From positions 1 to 64,000 of the forward strand of contig JAVBMC010000028.1 in the NCBI GenBank assembly GCA_031552845.1: DNA of 64,000 nt. The letters are read 5' to 3'. The position numbers and the translations under genes were made by a program. Under the pieces are notes generated by a model. That model ran no database searches. It was not told the origin of the DNA and saw only the letters and a list, made by a program, of their open reading frames with translations. Positions 1-8,292 of this stretch are shown here, in pieces (position 1 is the stretch's first letter; the number at the start of each line of letters is the position of its first letter). This DNA is from JAVBMC01 sp031552845. Its GTDB lineage: Bacteria > Verrucomicrobiota > Kiritimatiellia > RFP12 > DVOR01.

Positions 1-1
1 C

Positions 2-1024
2 TGGCTCGTCGGCAGTGCCGCGTTCGAAGTGGGCAGCCATATCCCAGACGGCGTCGAAACCAACCTCGTAGCCTGTGTCGGTGACGACCATACTCCCGGC
101 TACAGCGACAACCCAACCAACTCCCCCTGCATCTGCAAAAAACCCGCCAAACGCCCCGTCGTCCGCTTCGGTTTCGACCACGCTAAAGTAAATACACGAA
201 ACCTGAACCATGAGGACGAGTCCGAGGGGGACAAAAAATATCAACATTGCCTAGGAAGAGACTGGAGTGCGAGTGGCATTGATTTAATGACGTTGGTTCA
301 TGAGGATGCCCAACAACATAAAACTAATGCTCTTTGGCGAATTGATGGGCGTGTACAAAATTTATCACAGCTTGATTTCTTATCGGAGCCAGAGGATTTG
401 CATCCATTGATTTATAAAATTGAAATCATTTCAAAAGAGACGAGTGAAGTATGGGATCGTTTGGTGCTCGTTGTGCTTGCATCTAAAACTCGTGTTTGGT
501 ATCAGAAGTGGAAAGATGTATGGTTAGATCCAGTGACAGGATCGTGGTGGTGGCATGAATTACCGGCTGCGTATACAGAGCTCGCGCGCGATTCAAATGA
601 AAAACGATGCCTAGACCCAGAACCGGCCAGTACTAACTTGTGGGAAGGTGTTGGTGCTGCGCCATCATATTATCATCATGATTCAGTATATGAGATGCGA
701 TCTCAAGAAACACCAGGGAATCATGGGCATCAGGCATGTTATGATTCAAATGGCGTTCTTGTGCAACGTGGTGTCAGTGCGGGGACGGCCGATTTGTGGC
801 ATTCCTCTTACTGGAGGCGGAAAGGGCCATCACATTTAGAAGCGGATGTTCAACCGTTTATTAGAGCACTACAGCTGGACGGTAATCCCGTGAAGCCAGA
901 GTATGGGGGACGTTATTTATCTCGACCATTAATGCGACAAGGAAATGAAATAGACAAATACCTCCTTGCCCGCCCACCAATTCCAAACAAAAAGACTTTG
1001 TTAAAGCCCGGAGAACAACCATGA
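2..1024 (+). CDS. C-terminal part of a large protein with toxin-like tip (5' end outside window)
   Basis: The frame is open from the first codon of the window, so this is the C-terminal 340 residues of a longer protein. The first ~60 residues (to about nt 190) are GC-rich and nearly identical to nt 1978-2170 of the next module; the rest is AT-rich and only moderately similar to it. Motifs shared by both copies include HGHQACYD (about residue 241), GVSAGTAD and RALQLDGNP. A conserved GC-rich anchor followed by a divergent AT-rich tip and a small downstream gene is the layout of polymorphic toxins such as Rhs and CdiA. I do not recognise the tip family, and toxicity is inferred from layout alone. 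The stop overlaps the next start as ATGA (1021-1024), so the two are probably translationally coupled. Confidence 0.6.
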   Translation, partial: WLVGSAAFEVGSHIPDGVETNLVACVGDDHTPGYSDNPTNSPCICKKPAKRPVVRFGFDHAKVNTRNLNHEDESEGDKKYQHCLGRDWSASGIDLMTLVHEDAQQHKTNALWRIDGRVQNLSQLDFLSEPEDLHPLIYKIEIISKETSEVWDRLVLVVLASKTRVWYQKWKDVWLDPVTGSWWWHELPAAYTELARDSNEKRCLDPEPASTNLWEGVGAAPSYYHHDSVYEMRSQETPGNHGHQACYDSNGVLVQRGVSAGTADLWHSSYWRRKGPSHLEADVQPFIRALQLDGNPVKPEYGGRYLSRPLMRQGNEIDKYLLARPPIPNKKTLLKPGEQP

Positions 1025-1761
1025 ATAAAAAGATTGTTTTTGCTATTGTTACCTTAATTTCACTGAGTCTGCATGCGCAAATTCCAGATGCAACATTTCT
1101 TTGGAACAATCAAGAGTATGGTCTTTCGTTTGAGGACACAAGCCTTACTCCAACTATCAAGCTAGCCATCAAAAAAGATATTGAAGGAATTTTTGCTCGT
1201 ATTCCAAGTAACACTGGGTTTTATTCAATAACCAACAGTACAAAATATACAGGGGGACTTAACTTGCTTGACCGTGAGCTACACTTTCCAAGAAGTAAAT
1301 CAGGATTCAGGTTTGGTATTTTCTTTGAAGTCAATGGCGTGAAAGTATTTCAGCTTCCGCAGAATGTGAGCGAGGATTATATACAGGCCGTCACAATAAC
1401 AAACCAATATGTAACAGGTGTTAATGCCCTGCCTGCATTTCTTGCTCGCTTGAATACATTAACCCCTGCCACTATCACTACGAATGAGTATTGCCAGCTT
1501 TTTTGGAATCATAAGGAACAAAGAATACTAACCGTGCCGGAATTTAAAAAGAATGAAATTGAAGATGGGTTTATAGATTCTGAAACATATCAGTTTCTCA
1601 TCCCTTCGATTCTAGCTTTTCAAACAATAGATTTTCTTGGACAACACTATTTGTATTACAGTATGGTTGTTCGCAATAAACACGATGATAGTGATCAGAA
1701 AACATTGACATTAATTTATGCCAATAACGCATGGCGTTTTTTTGACGCAAATGATTATTGA
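1021..1761 (+). CDS. Exported immunity-like protein (copy 1)
   Basis: 246 residues with a clear signal peptide (MNKKIVFAIVTLISLSLHAQ), so the product should reach the periplasm or outer membrane. It starts on the ATGA overlap with the toxin-like gene. A homologue follows the second toxin-like module in the same place (3019-3767); shared blocks include YGLSFED/WGLTFEA, the LFWN/FVWN region and a C-terminal ANNAWR/ANGAWR. Pairing of each tip with its own version of a small protein is why I call it immunity-like. No known immunity family was recognised. An exported immunity protein would suggest the partner acts outside the cytoplasm, but it could instead be a chaperone or an unrelated secreted protein. 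Confidence 0.55.
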   Translation: MNKKIVFAIVTLISLSLHAQIPDATFLWNNQEYGLSFEDTSLTPTIKLAIKKDIEGIFARIPSNTGFYSITNSTKYTGGLNLLDRELHFPRSKSGFRFGIFFEVNGVKVFQLPQNVSEDYIQAVTITNQYVTGVNALPAFLARLNTLTPATITTNEYCQLFWNHKEQRILTVPEFKKNEIEDGFIDSETYQFLIPSILAFQTIDFLGQHYLYYSMVVRNKHDDSDQKTLTLIYANNAWRFFDANDY

Positions 1762-3007
1762 AACGTTACAATGTTCTCAACGACGAGCCAAAGTCTGCCC
1801 GCTATGGACGCTCAGCCTGCAAGACGGCGTGTGCACATGGGGATCAAATGCAGGGACGGTGAACGTTTATATTGATGACGACCTCGTCTGCACCACTTCG
1901 GCTTCTTCGTATAACTTCAATCCAGCAGCCTACGGCGGTGGCAAACATACCGTGGTAGTCAGAAACGCCGCCTACGGCTGGCTCGTCGGAAGTACCGCGT
2001 TCGAAGTCGGTAGTCACATCCCCGACGGCGTTGAAACCAACCTCGCCGCCTGCATCGGCGACGACCACACCCCCGGCTACAGCGACAACCCCACCAACTC
2101 CCCCTGCATCTGCAAAAAGCCCGCCAAACAACCCATCATCCGTTTTGGCTTCGACCATGCTAAGGTAAGAACTCGTAATCTTAACCATCCCAACGAATCC
2201 GCCAACGATGCGAAGTATCAGCATTGCTTGGGTATACTATGGAAGAGAAGTAACGTAATTGATCTAATGACCTATGTCCATGTAGATGCGCAACCGCACA
2301 AAACGAATGCGCTTTGGCGTATCAATGGCATCGAGCAAGACGATTCAGTATTGATGCTTCGTGCAAGAAAGCCAGATGATTTAAATCCTGATGTTTATCG
2401 AATTGAGATTGTTGGGAAAGTGGATCGCATGACTTGGGATAGAATGTTTTTGGTCGTTAATGAGCCCAATGCTGCGGCTGTTTATTCTGCTTGGGTCACG
2501 CATTGGTTAATTGATGTTGACTGGTTAGAAGAATTGCCCGCAGCGTATGAATCGCTTCCGGCAATTCTAAACACCAACGGTGAAATAATTGGCTATCGCG
2601 ATCCGGAGCCAGGAGAACCAGCGCAATGGGGCGCGCCTAAAACACCAGGTGCATTTTATCATCATGCTGCCAAAAGAGAAATGCGTTCGAGCCGCACAGA
2701 TGGCGGGCATGGACATCAGGCGTGTTATGACGACTCCGGGAATATAATTCTTTCCGGAGTCAGCGCAGGAACTGCAGATTATGTGCGGCCAAACAAATGG
2801 GTGCCGCGCACGCTCGTAGAACATTCAATACATGACGTCGATCCTTATGTTCGCGCATTGCAACTGGATGGAAATCCTTGCTTACAGTCAACAACTGGCG
2901 CAGAGCTTAATCACGCCATTATCTATCAAGGGACTAATACGCAAAACTATTTGTGGTGTCGTCCGCCAACACCTAACACAAATGCTTTATTACATGCTCA
3001 ACAATAA
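1751..3007 (+). CDS. Displaced (orphan) toxin-like C-terminal module
   Basis: The open frame runs from inside the preceding gene to 3007. ATG 1751 is the most downstream ATG before the homologous region, but no signal peptide or convincing ribosome site precedes it. From about nt 1800 it encodes a short beta-rich segment (CTWGSNAGTVNVYIDDD), then the conserved anchor AFEVGSHIPDGVETNLAAC, then an AT-rich tip homologous to the first protein (HGHQACYD, GVSAGTADY, RALQLDGNP). It looks like the 3' end of a large gene copied in without its 5' end, as in orphan Rhs or CdiA-CT cassettes. It may be silent, or translated by coupling to the upstream stop at 1761. The exact start is uncertain. Confidence 0.5.
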   Translation: MIIETLQCSQRRAKVCPLWTLSLQDGVCTWGSNAGTVNVYIDDDLVCTTSASSYNFNPAAYGGGKHTVVVRNAAYGWLVGSTAFEVGSHIPDGVETNLAACIGDDHTPGYSDNPTNSPCICKKPAKQPIIRFGFDHAKVRTRNLNHPNESANDAKYQHCLGILWKRSNVIDLMTYVHVDAQPHKTNALWRINGIEQDDSVLMLRARKPDDLNPDVYRIEIVGKVDRMTWDRMFLVVNEPNAAAVYSAWVTHWLIDVDWLEELPAAYESLPAILNTNGEIIGYRDPEPGEPAQWGAPKTPGAFYHHAAKREMRSSRTDGGHGHQACYDDSGNIILSGVSAGTADYVRPNKWVPRTLVEHSIHDVDPYVRALQLDGNPCLQSTTGAELNHAIIYQGTNTQNYLWCRPPTPNTNALLHAQQ

Positions 3008-3018
3008 GGGAAAGTATT

Positions 3019-3767
3019 ATGAGAAAAGCGATTTTAATTTTGTATGTTTGTAGCTCTTTCTTGCTTCATGCGCAAGAATTTGGCTTTGCACATGGCGCTA
3101 ACTATTGGGGGTTAACTTTTGAAGCACATGGGTTAAGCCCTGCTGAGAGAAGTGCTATTGCTATGGACTTTCAAATCACGTTTAGTCGTTTTTCAGAGTC
3201 AAGCCTAGTGCGAGATCCGCCTTCAGTCAGTAATGGTGTTGAAATAATAGGACATATAGGTATTACTGGTTCGCATTCTGCAAAACCTTGGAAAACTGGA
3301 GGATTTAATTATACTCTCACTAATGGCACGAACTGCCTGATTGTTTTTGATGAGTTGTGTGTAAGATAAATGCGATTCGTCTGACAAATGAACACGCAGC
3401 TGCAGTGAAGCAGTTGCCTGATTTTATTGATCGATACAGGAATTCGTATACGAACAAACAAATGACTTATGATGAAAAAGCGGCGTTTGTTTGGAATCCA
3501 CGACTTATTGCACAAATACCGAATGAGGAAACGCGGAGATTGTTACTCGATAATTCGTTGCCCAGAAATAATCAAGAGTTTGCGTGTTATTACCCGTCAA
3601 TTTTGGAGTATAGAATCTTAATAGAGCCGGCATTTACCAATGTGCCTCTACTCGTTTGCAATTCGGTTATGAAAGATTGTCAAATCAGCGCGGGCACGGT
3701 TTTTGTGCGATGGGATTACGTATTTGCAAATGGTGCTTGGCGTGTTCTTTTGCCAGAGGAACCGTAG
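3019..3767 (+). pseudogene. Exported immunity-like protein (copy 2), frameshifted
   Basis: Two frames together match copy 1. Nt 3019-3369 carries the signal peptide (MRKAILILYVCSSFLLHAQ) and WGLTFEAHGLSP; nt 3357-3767 continues in another frame with INAIRLTNE, FVWNP and the final ANGAWRVL. Around nt 3350-3370 the reading frame changes, and about nine residues present in copy 1 (between FFEV and the IQAVTITN block) are missing. A small deletion that was not a multiple of three would explain both. The start lies 11 nt after the upstream toxin-like frame, with AGGGAAAG before it. An assembly error is the main alternative to real decay. Confidence 0.6.
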
Positions 3768-4236
3768 TCTTTAAGGTCTCTCATGGAGGCTTTTAGGGGA
3801 TGATTAATAGGCATTTTTATTTGATAGGTGATAGCTTTTCGTGTAAGAGTTGCGTGTAGCGGTTGTCGCCTGTTTTATTGCATTTCATTTGTTTATAATA
3901 GGTTGGTTTGATTGTTGCCTGGCTCAGTCTTATTTGATGGTTATTTGATAAGTTGGAAGTGTAGCTTGAGTGAGGTTGCTTATGGATTCGTGACAATAAG
4001 AGTGTGTTTTAGGAGCGGGTGAGGCTCAGCGAAGTTGGGTTGGTTTTGGCGATTTGTTGGGGTTTGGGGGTATTTTGCTTGTGGGTTGGGGGAGTTTATG
4101 GTATTATTTCTGGCCTTTAGCGGTGTTTGTTGGTTGATGCGCGTTATTACTCCCTGTCGCGTCACCCCGGCAGAACGGATGTCGCAGTGTGCAGTTCACG
4201 GCGGGATTATTGTCTCCGCCATTTTACAGGGCATGA
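3768..4236. other. Intergenic region upstream of rplM
   Basis: 469 nt that are T- and G-rich on the plus strand. I see no coding frame with family resemblance, no strong terminator hairpin and no phased palindrome array like those in most other long gaps. It marks the border between the toxin-like modules and the housekeeping block. A possible rplM promoter lies inside it (4079-4107). Confidence 0.5.
4079..4107 (+). promoter_or_regulatory. Possible rplM promoter
   Basis: TTGTGG (4079-4084), 17-nt spacer, TATTAT (4102-4107). The leader to rplM would be about 120 nt, long enough for ribosomal-protein autoregulation, although no specific fold was recognised. An overlapping TTGCTT/TATGGT pair is an alternative. 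Confidence 0.35.
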
Positions 4237-4665
4237 ATGAAAACTACAGTTCCTAAGAATCCGGGCAATGACCGGAAGTGGCATCTGGTGGATGCCGCAG
4301 ATCAACCTCTCGGCCGATTGGCCGTGAAGATAGCTAATGTGTTGCGCGGAAAGAATCGCGCAGATTTCTCGCCGAGCGTGGATATGGGCGATTTTGTGAT
4401 CGTCATCAACGCACGGAAGGTCAAACTGACCGGTAAGAAGGAAGAGCAGAAGACTTACGAGACGTATTCCGGCTGGCGCGGCGGTCATAAGTATTTTGAC
4501 GTCGAGACGATGCGCGAACGTCATCCTGACCGGATGATCAGCGAGGCGGTTTGGGGGATGCTCCCGAAGACGAATAATGCACGGACGATGATGACGCGCC
4601 TGCGCGTGTTTGCCGATGGCGAGCACACTCATGCGGCTCAGAAGCCGGAACCGATGCCCCTTTAA
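4237..4665 (+). CDS. rplM: 50S ribosomal protein L13
   Basis: 142 residues, normal length for L13. Typical blocks are visible: WHLVDAADQPLGRLAVKIANVLRG near the N-terminus (in part), the central GDFVIVINARKVKLTGKK, and AVWGMLPK in the C-terminal third. It binds 23S rRNA early in large-subunit assembly. rpsI follows after 23 nt, the rplM-rpsI pairing found in most bacteria, so the two should be co-transcribed. The ATG start agrees with family length. Confidence 0.97.
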   Translation: MKTTVPKNPGNDRKWHLVDAADQPLGRLAVKIANVLRGKNRADFSPSVDMGDFVIVINARKVKLTGKKEEQKTYETYSGWRGGHKYFDVETMRERHPDRMISEAVWGMLPKTNNARTMMTRLRVFADGEHTHAAQKPEPMPL

Positions 4666-4688
4666 ACCTTCAGCGGAGATTTTGACAA

Positions 4689-5087
4689 ATGGCTAAAGAA
4701 AAAGAAATTGCAGCAGGGACCGGGCGGCGTAAAACAGCTGTCGCGCGCGTCCGTTTGTTCAACGGTGCAGGGCAGTATGAGGTTAATGGCGCGAAGATGG
4801 AGAATTATATCCCCAGCGAAGCGTTGCGTAACTTCCTGCTTCAACCGCTGGTGATTACCAGCACTCTGGGCAAGGTGGATCTGAAGGTCAGCGCCAATGG
4901 CGGTGGCATTGCAGGCCAAGCCGGTGCGATCCGTCATGGGTTGTCCCGCGCCCTTATCGCGATGGATGCGTCTTTGCGTGACGTTCTGAAAAAGGCAGGC
5001 TGCCTGACGCGTGATCCGCGTATGAAAGAACGTAAGAAACCCGGCCAGCCCGGCGCGCGCAAACGCTTCCAATTCTCAAAACGTTAA
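4689..5087 (+). CDS. rpsI: 30S ribosomal protein S9
   Basis: 132 residues. Diagnostic features are the N-terminal GTGRRKTAVARV, the central GGGIAGQAGAIRHGLSRAL and the basic C-terminus ending QFSKR, whose last residues reach the P-site tRNA in the ribosome. It lies 23 nt after rplM. No obvious terminator follows, so read-through into the helicase gene is possible. Confidence 0.97.
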   Translation: MAKEKEIAAGTGRRKTAVARVRLFNGAGQYEVNGAKMENYIPSEALRNFLLQPLVITSTLGKVDLKVSANGGGIAGQAGAIRHGLSRALIAMDASLRDVLKKAGCLTRDPRMKERKKPGQPGARKRFQFSKR

Positions 5088-5192
5088 TATACGTGCGAGT
5101 TACAAGTCAAGCGCCCCGCCGTGGCGCCGCATGATTGCGGTTCAGTGGCGCAGGCGCTTGTGTTTACTTCTAACTTGCCGCACTTTTTTATC

Positions 5193-7208
5193 ATGATTTC
5201 ATTGTTTAAAAAAGTGGTGACGGCATTAAAGGGCGGAGGCGCCAAAGACAAAGCGCCGAAGAAAGAGAAAGTATCTGCCCCGAAGTCCCCGCAGCATAAG
5301 CCGCGGGGCAACAAGGCGCAACAGGAACCGCGCCGTCCCCACCATATTCCGAATCAACCGCAGCCGCATAAGTCCGGCTCCGGCAACAAACGCCCGCATA
5401 CGGGCAGTGCGCCGCAGCCGAAGGCTCCGGCCGCAAATAGTGCAGGCCACCCGATCCGTCACCGCTCTCAAGCGGCCGCTAAACCCGCAAGCCGCCGTGG
5501 CGGCAGCGGCAGGCCCGCAGGCGGCAGTACGCCTGCTTCACAAGTTCGTCCCGGCGGCGCGATTGCATCTGCCGAAGTCCAGAAGCGCATGGATGCGCAC
5601 AAGGCTTGGGACGTGGCGAGTTATGTTGTGCCGGCTGAGGAGGGCAAGGTGCGCTTTTGCGACTTGCAGCTCCCGACGGAGATTTTGCATGCTGTGGCTG
5701 ATTTGGACTTCAAGTATTGCACGCCGATTCAGGCGCAGAGCTTGGAATCCGCATTGGCCGGCAAGAACGTAACCGGCCGCGCCCAGACGGGCACCGGCAA
5801 GACGGCGGCGTTTTTGATTGCCATCCTGACGCGGTATCTGCGTAACCCCGAGGGGCGTAATATGAGCGGCGGTTCGCCGCGTGCGTTGGTGATTGCGCCG
5901 ACCCGCGAGCTGGTCATTCAGATCTGCAAGGACGCCGATGCGTTGGGCAAGTACTGCGGCGACATCCGTTCGCTGGCGGTGTATGGCGGTATGGACTATG
6001 AGCGTCAACGGGGCGAATTGCATGATGCGCCGGTTGATTTGCTGGTGGCTACGCCGGGGCGTCTGTTGGACTTCTGCCGTAACCGCATTATCGACCTGTC
6101 GAAGGTGGATACGCTGGTGATTGACGAGGCCGACCGTATGCTCGACATGGGCTTTATTCCCGACGTAAAGGCGATTATCCGCCGCTTGCCGCCGAAGGAG
6201 CAGCGCTGTACGATGATGTATAGCGCCACGCTCAGCGACGACGTGCTGCGTTTGGCCGCACAATGGATGCAGGAGCCGGTGCGCGTGGAGGTTGAGTCCG
6301 ACACGCTGACGACCGACACCATCAAGCAGATCGTGTACATCGTTACCGCGCAGGAAAAGTTCCAGGTGCTGTACAACCACATCAAGCAGTATGAAGATGC
6401 GCGCATGATCATCTTCTGCAACCGCAAGGTGACGACCGAGCATTTGGCCGACAACCTGCGCCGCTTCGGGATTCCGTGCGAGACGCTCAGCGGCGATGTG
6501 AACCAGAACAAGCGCTTGCAAGTGCTGGAAGACTTCCGCGAAGGCAAGATTCGCACCGTGGTGGCGACTGACGTGGCCGGCCGCGGAATTCACGTGGATG
6601 ACATTGCGTTTGTGGTCAACTTCGACTTCCCCTATGAGGCAGAGGATTATGTCCATCGCATTGGCCGCACCGGCCGCGCGGGGCACACCGGCACAGCGAT
6701 TTCGTTTGCCGATGAGAACGAATCGTTTGCCATCCCGGATATTGAGAAGTACATCAACGAGCCGTTGAAGTGCAGCGTGCCCGAAGAGGCGCTTTTTGCG
6801 CCCCTGCCGGAACCGCCGCCGCGTCCGGCGCACCATCACCAGTCGCCCCGCGGGCAGAGCCGCCGTAATACGCCGCGCCCCCACGTGATTCAGCAGGAAC
6901 CGCCTGCGTCCGTGCCGGCCGCGGAGAGTGCTGCTGAGGCTAAGCCTGCTGTTGAAGCGCCCGCGCCGAAACCGGAAGCCCCCAAGGCTGAAGCTCCCGC
7001 CCGTCACAAGGCGGAGGGTCACCCGGCCCCGGCTAAACCGGCACAGAAGGCCCATCATCACGATGCGCCGCGCCAAGGCCATAATAAGCCGCGTTACGAC
7101 CGCGACCGTCATGCCCCGGAACGGGCACGCCGCGAGGAACCGAAGCCGGCGCAATATGTGCCGCCGACGCAGCCGTCCGGCGGTGAGGTCTGGCGTCCGG
7201 GGGAGTGA
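5193..7208 (+). CDS. DEAD-box ATP-dependent RNA helicase with low-complexity tails
   Basis: The chosen start ATG 5193 (MISLFKKVVTAL) gives 671 residues; the frame is open further upstream to a GTG at 5121 but that part has no conserved features. The helicase core has a Q-motif (TPIQAQS), AQTGTGKT at residues 197-204, PTREL, ATPGRL, DEAD at 311-314, SAT, ATDVAGRG and HRIGRTGR near residue 488. The core belongs to the RhlE/RhlB/CsdA group. About 140 residues rich in K, P, A and H precede it and about 150 rich in P, A, H and E follow; such disordered tails usually mediate RNA or partner binding. Likely roles are ribosome assembly or mRNA decay; the exact subgroup cannot be set from sequence alone. 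Confidence 0.93.
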   Translation: MISLFKKVVTALKGGGAKDKAPKKEKVSAPKSPQHKPRGNKAQQEPRRPHHIPNQPQPHKSGSGNKRPHTGSAPQPKAPAANSAGHPIRHRSQAAAKPASRRGGSGRPAGGSTPASQVRPGGAIASAEVQKRMDAHKAWDVASYVVPAEEGKVRFCDLQLPTEILHAVADLDFKYCTPIQAQSLESALAGKNVTGRAQTGTGKTAAFLIAILTRYLRNPEGRNMSGGSPRALVIAPTRELVIQICKDADALGKYCGDIRSLAVYGGMDYERQRGELHDAPVDLLVATPGRLLDFCRNRIIDLSKVDTLVIDEADRMLDMGFIPDVKAIIRRLPPKEQRCTMMYSATLSDDVLRLAAQWMQEPVRVEVESDTLTTDTIKQIVYIVTAQEKFQVLYNHIKQYEDARMIIFCNRKVTTEHLADNLRRFGIPCETLSGDVNQNKRLQVLEDFREGKIRTVVATDVAGRGIHVDDIAFVVNFDFPYEAEDYVHRIGRTGRAGHTGTAISFADENESFAIPDIEKYINEPLKCSVPEEALFAPLPEPPPRPAHHHQSPRGQSRRNTPRPHVIQQEPPASVPAAESAAEAKPAVEAPAPKPEAPKAEAPARHKAEGHPAPAKPAQKAHHHDAPRQGHNKPRYDRDRHAPERARREEPKPAQYVPPTQPSGGEVWRPGE

Positions 7209-7215
7209 TGTTTGA

Positions 7216-7244
7216 TTGACGCCCCCGAGGGCATCAGGTATAAT
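7216..7244 (+). promoter_or_regulatory. Sigma70 promoter for rpoZ-smpB-tatA
   Basis: TTGACG (7216-7221), 17-nt spacer, TATAAT (7239-7244). Transcription would start near 7251, just before the ribosome site AGAGGAG (about 7254-7260) and the GTG start of rpoZ, giving a very short leader. Confidence 0.8.
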
Positions 7245-7267
7245 TAGGGTTTCAGAGGAGAAAACGA

Positions 7268-7516
7268 GTGAATGTTGAATTGATCGAAAAAGCACGCACG
7301 CGCGTGCCGAGCGTGCCGGTGCTGATTAACATGGTTTCACGCCGCGTGAAGCAGCTGATCGCCGGGGACCGTCCGTTGGTCAAGCCGAAGTCCGTCGAAG
7401 AGGATAAGGCCGATATCGCCCTGCGCGAGATCGCCGAGGGTTTGTTGATCGCCGAAGTGGACTTCGACGCCATCAACCGTGCTGAAGATGCGCAGACGCG
7501 CTGGACGCGTAAGTAA
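7268..7516 (+). CDS. rpoZ: RNA polymerase omega subunit
   Basis: 82 residues starting at GTG 7268 after a good ribosome site. The block INMVSRRVKQLIAGDRPLV and the following EEDKADIALREIAEGLL match the omega/RPB6 fold, which clamps the beta-prime subunit during RNA polymerase assembly. It has its own near-consensus promoter and is followed by smpB after 14 nt, so the small genes rpoZ, smpB and tatA form one transcription unit. Confidence 0.92.
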   Translation: MNVELIEKARTRVPSVPVLINMVSRRVKQLIAGDRPLVKPKSVEEDKADIALREIAEGLLIAEVDFDAINRAEDAQTRWTRK

Positions 7517-7530
7517 TCGGGAGGCCCGCA

Positions 7531-8016
7531 ATGGCCGGCGACGATAAACCCCGTAATGGCGGCAATCTCGCAACCAACCGTAAGGCGTTGCATGATTACA
7601 GCGTTGTGGAAAAGTTCGAAGCCGGCATTGAGCTCCTTGGGACGGAGATCAAGGTCGTGCGGGCAGGTTCGGCAGGGCTGGTCGGAGCTTGGGCGAAGAT
7701 CGAGCAGGACGGCCAGCTGTTCGTCAACCAGATGCACATCCCGCCGTATGAGTTCGGCAACCGCTTCAATCACGAAGCCATGAGGCCGCGGCGGCTGCTG
7801 ATGCACAAGAAAGAGATTCTCAAGCTGAAGGCGCAAAGCGAGCAGAAGGGGCTCGCACTCATTCCTCTGCGCCTCTACCTCACCCCCAAGGGTAAGGTTA
7901 AAGTGGAGTTGGGCCTCTGCCGGGGGAAGGCAGTGGCCGATAAACGCGAGACTGTCAAGCGCCGCGACGCCGATCGGGAGACTCGGCGGGCAATAGCCGA
8001 CCGCGGGCGCTATTAA
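7531..8016 (+). CDS. smpB: SsrA-binding protein SmpB
   Basis: 161 residues, standard length. SmpB carries tmRNA into stalled ribosomes for trans-translation. Visible signatures are NRKALHDYSVVEKFEAGIEL at the N-terminus, GTEIKVVRAG, FVNQMHIPPYE, the RRLLMHKKEI helix and a basic C-terminal tail (KRRDADRETRRAIADRGR). The start ATG 7531 is preceded by GGGAGG. The tmRNA gene itself was not found in the window. Confidence 0.96.
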   Translation: MAGDDKPRNGGNLATNRKALHDYSVVEKFEAGIELLGTEIKVVRAGSAGLVGAWAKIEQDGQLFVNQMHIPPYEFGNRFNHEAMRPRRLLMHKKEILKLKAQSEQKGLALIPLRLYLTPKGKVKVELGLCRGKAVADKRETVKRRDADRETRRAIADRGRY

Positions 8017-8026
8017 GGAGAGAGTT

Positions 8027-8266
8027 ATGCAGATGCCGTTAGGATTCATTCAAAACATCGGGCCCGTCCAACTGTTGATCGTTGTGGGCGTTTTGATTCT
8101 CGTCTTCGGACCGAAGAAGCTGCCCGATTTCGCCCGTTCGCTGGGGCGCAGCCTTGGCGAGTTCAAGAAGGGCAAGGCCGAAGGCGACCGCTTGGCCGAT
8201 GAGAAAATCAACGATATGCTCAAGGAAGGCGACAAGGATAAGACGGACGACGCCGACAAGGCGTAA
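8027..8266 (+). CDS. tatA: Sec-independent translocase protein TatA/E
   Basis: 79 residues: one N-terminal membrane helix (QLLIVVGVLILVFGPKKLP), the FGPKKLPDFARSLG hinge and amphipathic helix, then a charged tail rich in K, D and E. TatA oligomers form the conduit through which the Tat system exports folded proteins. It lies 10 nt after smpB and in the same transcription unit. No tatC or tatB is in the window, but at least three nearby Gfo/Idh/MocA proteins carry Tat signals and would be its substrates. Confidence 0.93.
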   Translation: MQMPLGFIQNIGPVQLLIVVGVLILVFGPKKLPDFARSLGRSLGEFKKGKAEGDRLADEKINDMLKEGDKDKTDDADKA

Positions 8267-8292
8267 TCCCTCGAACCTTGCGTGCGTTGGCG

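Noticed and set aside
5538..7295. 585-codon open frame on the minus strand opposite the helicase gene
   Set aside because: It is antisense to the conserved DEAD-box motifs, and its translation is arginine- and histidine-rich with no family features. GC-rich genes often leave such open antisense frames.
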